Shown piece by piece: positions 38,040-42,130 of a DNA stretch of 42,130 bases. The stretch's first letter is position 1; each line of letters starts with the position of its first letter. Under the pieces are notes generated by a model. It had not been told where the DNA came from. It searched no databases and was given only the letters and a program-made list of their open reading frames with translations. Origin of the DNA: Oscillospiraceae bacterium (GTDB lineage Bacteria; Bacillota; Clostridia; Oscillospirales; Oscillospiraceae); NCBI GenBank assembly GCA_017538965.1, contig JAFYHU010000082.1, positions 1 to 42,130 on the forward strand, read 5' to 3'. A program made the translations under genes and the position numbers.

Positions 38040-40646
38040 ATGGAACGGCTGCGGTGCGTAGTTGAGAGAATTACATACCAGAATGAGCAAAACGGGTATT
38101 CCGTGATCAAGTGCAGGGCAAAGGGCTATTCAGATCTTGTCACGGTCGTCGGCGCCATGCCGGAGGTCCATGTGGGCGCTGTCCTCTCCCTCACCGGCGA
38201 ATGGAAAATGGATTCCAAATACGGAAGACAGTTCAACATTGAGAGTTTTGAGGAGACCTTGCCCGCCACAGTGCTCGGAATCGAGAAATATCTCGGCTCC
38301 GGACTTGTGAAGGGCATCGGCCCGAAATTTGCCAAGCGGATCGTGCAGGAGTTCGGATCGGATACCCTGCAGGTGATCGAGGACGAGCCGGACAGGCTGC
38401 TGCAGGTGCCCGGCATCGGCAGCGTGCGTGTGGAGAAGATCAAACAGAGCTGGCAGGAGCAGAAGGAGATCAAGAACATCATGCTTTTCCTCCAGAGCCA
38501 CAATGTCAGCACAAGCCACGCCACCAGGATCTATAAGACTTACGGAAATGAGAGCATCAAGGTCGTGCAGGAAAACCCGTACCGTCTGGCGGATGACATC
38601 TGGGGGATCGGCTTTCGCACGGCGGACACCATCGCCGAGAAGATGGGCTTCGGCCATGAGGAGTACCCGAGACTGAGAAGCGGCATCCTGTATACACTCA
38701 ACAAGCTGTCCGAAGAGGGACATTGCTACAGTACCCGGGAGCAGCTGCTGAAAACCGGGCAGGAGCTGCTGGAGGTTGAAGAAAATCTCCTGTCGGACGC
38801 TTTGGAGGAGATGATCCGCAACGAGGATCTGAGGACGGAACCGCTTCTTGATGCGGAAGGCTCGGCGATCTATCTCCCGGTCTTCTATTTCGCCGAGATC
38901 GGCACGGCGAGACGCCTTTCGGAAATCTATCATGCCCCGCGCAGCATCCGGGTAGAAACCGACGGCCTTGCCCAAAGAATCGCGCAGAGCACCGGGATGC
39001 AGTATGACGAGGTGCAGATGCGCGCCATCGAGGCCGCGGCGGACAGCAAGCTCCTGATTCTGACGGGAGGCCCCGGCACAGGCAAAACAACCACGACCCT
39101 CGGCATTATCAAGGCGTTTCAGACGGCGAACGCCAATATCGTCCTCGCGGCACCGACCGGCAGAGCGGCCAAGCGCATGTCGGAGGCTACCGGCATGGAG
39201 GCCAAGACGATTCACCGGCTCCTGGAGGTCAAGCCGCCGGAGGGCTATCAGCGCAATGCGGAGAACCCGCTTGAGGGCGATGTGCTGATCCTGGACGAAT
39301 GCTCCATGATCGACTTGATGCTGATGTACAATCTCCTGAAGGCGGTCCCGGATAAGATGAGCGTGATCTTTGTCGGGGATGTTGACCAGCTTCCCTCTGT
39401 GGGAGCCGGGAATGTCCTGCGGGATCTCATCGAATCGGAGATGTTCCCGGTCGTGCGTTTGACCAAAATCTTTCGCCAGGCACAGACGAGCCGCATTATC
39501 ATGAACGCCCACCGCATCAATCAGGGCAAGTCGCCGGATTTATCAAATGGGCGGGACACAGACTTCTTCTTTGTTGAACAGGAGGATCCCGAAGCGGCGG
39601 CTCAGACCGTTGTGGATCTGGTGCAGCGGCGCCTGCCGAAGCACTACCGCACCAGCCCGGAGAATATCCAGGTGCTGACGCCCATGCAGCGCGGTGTCGT
39701 CGGCGCGACAAATCTGAACCAGATCCTCCAGCAGGCCGTGAACCCCAACGGCTTCGGCCTGCGCCGCGGGGGAGTGGAATACCGCCGGGGCGACAAGGTC
39801 ATGCAGATCCGCAACAACTACGAAAAAGAGGTCTTCAACGGCGACATCGGCGTCGTGCAGGAGGTTAACCCGGAGGATCGGGTGCTGAGCGTCCAGTTTG
39901 ACGACCGTTTGGTTATCTATGATGTGGCGGAGCTTGACGAGCTGGTGCTGGCCTATGCCACGACGATACACAAATCCCAGGGCAGCGAGTACCCGATCGT
40001 TGTGATGCCGGTACTGATGACACATTATGTGATGCTCCAGCGGAACCTGATCTATACCGGGGTCACGCGGGCCAAGAAGGCGCTGGTACTGGTGAGCAGC
40101 AAAAAAGCGCTTGCCTTGGCCATCCGCAATGTGACCGTGGACAAACGCAATACCATGCTGAAAGAGCGCCTGAGAAAAGAGCTTCGGCAGCAGCCCAAAC
40201 AGGTTGAGAAGCCAGAAGAGCCGACGCAGAAGCATCAGGACTGGCTGAAGCTTGACCTCTTTGAGCGCCTTTCCAAATCAAAATTCCGCATGCGCTTTCA
40301 GCTGACGGACGCAGATCGGCGGTATATCTCCGAGAAGGGAATGGATACTATCCGAGAGCACGCGGCGGAGATCGTCAGAAAGCGCCTTGCACCGGCGGAA
40401 CCCGCAAACGATGGGGAACAGACGCCGATGCGCGGCGCCCCGAAGGGCCACCCGGTATTCCTCGCCCAGCACGCGACAGCCACCTGCTGCCGCGGCTGTC
40501 TGGAGAAATGGCACGGGATCGAAAAGGGGAGAGCTCTATCAGAAGATGAACAGCGTTATGTGGTGGATATTATCCTGCGTTGGATTGATGAGAATCAGCA
40601 GGGTCATGATCAAACAGAAAAATATGTAAAGGGGAGTAGCCTGTGA
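38040..40646 (+). CDS. recD2: RecD2 helicase fused to a C-terminal DUF4186 domain
   Basis: The start is the ATG at 38040, seven bases after GGAGG; 868 aa. The first 735 residues are a full RecD2: an N-terminal OB-like domain (ERITYQNEQNGYSVIKC), helix-hairpin-helix repeats (GLVKGIGPKFAKRIV, LLQVPGIGSVRVEKI, DIWGIGFRTADTIAEK), Walker A GGPGTGKTTT, DECSMIDLM, VGDVDQLPSVGAG and YATTIHKSQGSEY. After a charged linker, residues about 740-850 match DUF4186: FERLSKSKFRMRFQL, GMDTIREHAAEIV, APKGHPVFLAQHATATCC, RGCLEKWHGIEKGR. DUF4186 is normally a stand-alone protein of about 110-120 residues with conserved Cys and His. The frame is continuous. RecD2 acts in repair and replication-fork handling; the fusion suggests DUF4186 works on the same DNA. 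Confidence 0.9.
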   Translation: MERLRCVVERITYQNEQNGYSVIKCRAKGYSDLVTVVGAMPEVHVGAVLSLTGEWKMDSKYGRQFNIESFEETLPATVLGIEKYLGSGLVKGIGPKFAKRIVQEFGSDTLQVIEDEPDRLLQVPGIGSVRVEKIKQSWQEQKEIKNIMLFLQSHNVSTSHATRIYKTYGNESIKVVQENPYRLADDIWGIGFRTADTIAEKMGFGHEEYPRLRSGILYTLNKLSEEGHCYSTREQLLKTGQELLEVEENLLSDALEEMIRNEDLRTEPLLDAEGSAIYLPVFYFAEIGTARRLSEIYHAPRSIRVETDGLAQRIAQSTGMQYDEVQMRAIEAAADSKLLILTGGPGTGKTTTTLGIIKAFQTANANIVLAAPTGRAAKRMSEATGMEAKTIHRLLEVKPPEGYQRNAENPLEGDVLILDECSMIDLMLMYNLLKAVPDKMSVIFVGDVDQLPSVGAGNVLRDLIESEMFPVVRLTKIFRQAQTSRIIMNAHRINQGKSPDLSNGRDTDFFFVEQEDPEAAAQTVVDLVQRRLPKHYRTSPENIQVLTPMQRGVVGATNLNQILQQAVNPNGFGLRRGGVEYRRGDKVMQIRNNYEKEVFNGDIGVVQEVNPEDRVLSVQFDDRLVIYDVAELDELVLAYATTIHKSQGSEYPIVVMPVLMTHYVMLQRNLIYTGVTRAKKALVLVSSKKALALAIRNVTVDKRNTMLKERLRKELRQQPKQVEKPEEPTQKHQDWLKLDLFERLSKSKFRMRFQLTDADRRYISEKGMDTIREHAAEIVRKRLAPAEPANDGEQTPMRGAPKGHPVFLAQHATATCCRGCLEKWHGIEKGRALSEDEQRYVVDIILRWIDENQQGHDQTEKYVKGSSL

Positions 40647-41293
40647 AGCTTGGTATCATCTCTGACACCCATAATCTTCTCCGCCCGGAGGTGTTGGCGG
40701 CGCTGTCGGATGTGGACGCCATCCTCCATGCGGGAGACATCAACTGTCAGGGTGTTCTTGACAGACTTCAGGAGATCGCGCCAACCCATGCCATACGAGG
40801 TAATGCGGATAAGGAGTGGGCGGAGCGTCTCCCGCCTTTTCTGGATTTTGAATTGGGTGGGCTTCACATCTATATGACTCATAAAAAGAAGGATCTGCCG
40901 GAGAATGTGACTTGCTATGACCTCGTTGCCGTCGGACACAGCCATCAGTATTCCGAGTTGAAACAAGGAAAAACGATGATTGTCAACCCGGGCAGCTGTG
41001 GGCCGCGTCGCTTTCACCAGCCGATCACACTTGCAATCGCGGAAGTTGAAAGCGGCTCGATCAAGATCAGCAGGATCAACATTGCCCATGCCGCGCCTGC
41101 GCCGAAGATCGATCCGAACGATATAGCCGCACAGATCGAGATTACGATTCGGGAGTTTGAGAAAGGCCGCAGTACAAAGAAGATCGCAGTAAAATACGGA
41201 CTGGACCCGGAGCTGACGGAACACATCATCCGCCTCTATGTGACCCATCCGGGCGTGACCGTGGACGGCATCATGACAAAAATGGGATTGTGA
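40643..41293 (+). CDS. YfcE/MJ0936-type metallophosphoesterase with C-terminal extension
   Basis: The start is a GTG overlapping the recD2 stop (GTGA), so it is coupled to the helicase gene. Metal-binding motifs are in order: SDTHN (7-11), HAGDIN, RGNADK, MTHKKK and GHSHQYS. The family fold is complete by about residue 140; members hydrolyse phosphodiesters. The last 70 residues (EITIREFEKGRSTKKIA to VDGIMTKMGL) form a helical extension with a helix-turn-helix look that is not part of the usual enzyme. Product 216 aa. Substrate unknown. Confidence 0.87.
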   Translation: MKLGIISDTHNLLRPEVLAALSDVDAILHAGDINCQGVLDRLQEIAPTHAIRGNADKEWAERLPPFLDFELGGLHIYMTHKKKDLPENVTCYDLVAVGHSHQYSELKQGKTMIVNPGSCGPRRFHQPITLAIAEVESGSIKISRINIAHAAPAPKIDPNDIAAQIEITIREFEKGRSTKKIAVKYGLDPELTEHIIRLYVTHPGVTVDGIMTKMGL

Positions 41294-41300
41294 GGAACAC

Positions 41301-42101
41301 ATGAACGTGGAGAAAAAAGTTGTGGTCATTACAGGAGGAACCAGCGGTATCGGCCTGCATACGGCGCGCTTACTCACAGAAAAAGGATACTGTGTTTACG
41401 AACTCAGCCGAAAAGAAAATGGGACGGACGCCGCCATTCACATACAGGCGGATGTGACGGATGAAGAGCAGGTACGTCGGGCCATTCAGCAGATCGCGGC
41501 CAGAGAGAAGCATATCGATATTGTCATAAACAACGCAGGGTTTGGCATTTCCGGAGCGATAGAGTATACAGATACCGAGGAGGCCAAACGCCAGTTTGAC
41601 GTGAACTTCTTCGGCATGGTCCGCGTAAACCGCGCTGTTCTTCCGATCATGCACCGGCAGGGGTATGGACGAATCATCAACATGAGTTCGGTCGCCGCCC
41701 CGATCGCGATCCCGTTTCAGGCGTATTACTCCGCCTCCAAAGCGGCGGTGAGGACTTACAGCATGGCGCTGTACAGTGAGGTGAAGCCATACGGGATAGA
41801 GGTCTGCGCCATTATGCCCGGAGATATTGCCACCGGATTTACGGCTGCCCGGAGAAAGAATCCGGACGGTGACAAGGAATACGGCGGGCGCATCTCCCGC
41901 AGCGTCGCGGTCATGGAGCATGACGAGCAGACAGGGATCACAGCGGAAACTGCCGGCAAATATGTAGCAGAGAAAGCCATTCAGCCGAGGGTGCCTGTTC
42001 TCTGTACACTTGGTGGTAAGTACAAGCTCTTTGTATTCCTGACCCGCCTGCTACCGACAAAAGCCCTTGTTGAACTTGTCGGAAAGATTTACGCATCGTA
42101 A
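41301..42101 (+). CDS. Short-chain dehydrogenase/reductase
   Basis: This is a 266 aa Rossmann-fold oxidoreductase with the cofactor motif TGGTSGIG (11-18), NNAGFGISG, the catalytic Ser in NMSSVAAP and the YYSASKAA motif (Tyr and Lys). The Arg after the second strand (ELSRKENG) favours NADP(H). A substrate cannot be named. The start is seven bases after the metallophosphoesterase stop, with GAGGAACAC upstream, so it is in the same transcript as recD2. Confidence 0.9.
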   Translation: MNVEKKVVVITGGTSGIGLHTARLLTEKGYCVYELSRKENGTDAAIHIQADVTDEEQVRRAIQQIAAREKHIDIVINNAGFGISGAIEYTDTEEAKRQFDVNFFGMVRVNRAVLPIMHRQGYGRIINMSSVAAPIAIPFQAYYSASKAAVRTYSMALYSEVKPYGIEVCAIMPGDIATGFTAARRKNPDGDKEYGGRISRSVAVMEHDEQTGITAETAGKYVAEKAIQPRVPVLCTLGGKYKLFVFLTRLLPTKALVELVGKIYAS

Positions 42102-42130
42102 CTGGACAGTACCTGCTGATTTTGAACAGA

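Noticed and set aside
38130-39512. Long minus-strand open frame opposite recD2
   Set aside because: Antisense shadow of a strongly supported helicase gene; no motifs and no translation signal.

Overview
The window looks like a chromosomal segment of a moderately GC-rich gut-type Clostridia (Oscillospirales-like). The grounds are strong AGGAGG-type ribosome binding sites, TTGACA/TATAAT promoters, GC hairpin terminators, a RecD2 rather than RecBCD helicase, and an IS5-type insertion sequence. No rRNA, tRNA or CRISPR array was seen. The taxon is an inference from style, not from a marker gene.

Region 1 (about 1-7000) is a metal-handling regulon. A CsoR/RcnR-family repressor and two small membrane proteins run leftward. 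HypB, a DUF364 protein, a FecCD/FecE/FecB-type ABC importer and a SAM methyltransferase run rightward. Five copies of a G/C-tract operator-like sequence lie in front of the repressor, hypB and the permease, which ties them into one regulon. The repressor keeps only one of the three classical metal ligands, and no hydrogenase genes are present beside hypB.

Region 2 (about 7200-15250) is a leftward DNA-metabolism operon: an unrecognised 379 aa protein, a YqaJ-type exonuclease, a zinc-ribbon protein, a RecD2-like helicase, two unrecognised proteins (one possibly an annealing protein) and a zinc-finger/Toprim primase. Region 3 (about 20700-26850) is a second leftward operon: SSB, two small proteins, a MoxR-like AAA+ ATPase and a large HExxH plus VWA protein. 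The two operons share an almost identical control region: a TTGAC-N17 promoter, a conserved TCAGTCTCTCGTCTCA element, and an intrinsic terminator before the first gene. This suggests coordinated antitermination. A third leftward operon (36083-37833) has a promoter placed directly on a terminator hairpin, next to three helically phased GTGCCA repeats.

Cargo interrupts this backbone. At 16600-19900 there is a gene remnant, an AT-richer unrecognised 325 aa protein with a GIY-YIG nuclease, and a complete IS5-family element inserted exactly at the nuclease stop codon. At about 27220-36080 there is a five-gene restriction-type defence island (MORC-like GHKL ATPase, Z1 ATPase, PD-(D/E)XK nuclease, AIPR, C5 methyltransferase) with every start and stop overlapping. 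It abuts a lipoprotein gene that has lost its signal peptide.

The right end (38040-42101) carries a RecD2 helicase fused to a complete DUF4186 domain, a metallophosphoesterase and a short-chain dehydrogenase. The strongest candidates for something undescribed are the paired attenuator leaders that join replication/recombination genes to the AAA+/VWA genes, the GIY-YIG plus 325 aa pair, the RecD2-DUF4186 fusion, and the interleaved RNA stems ahead of hypB.
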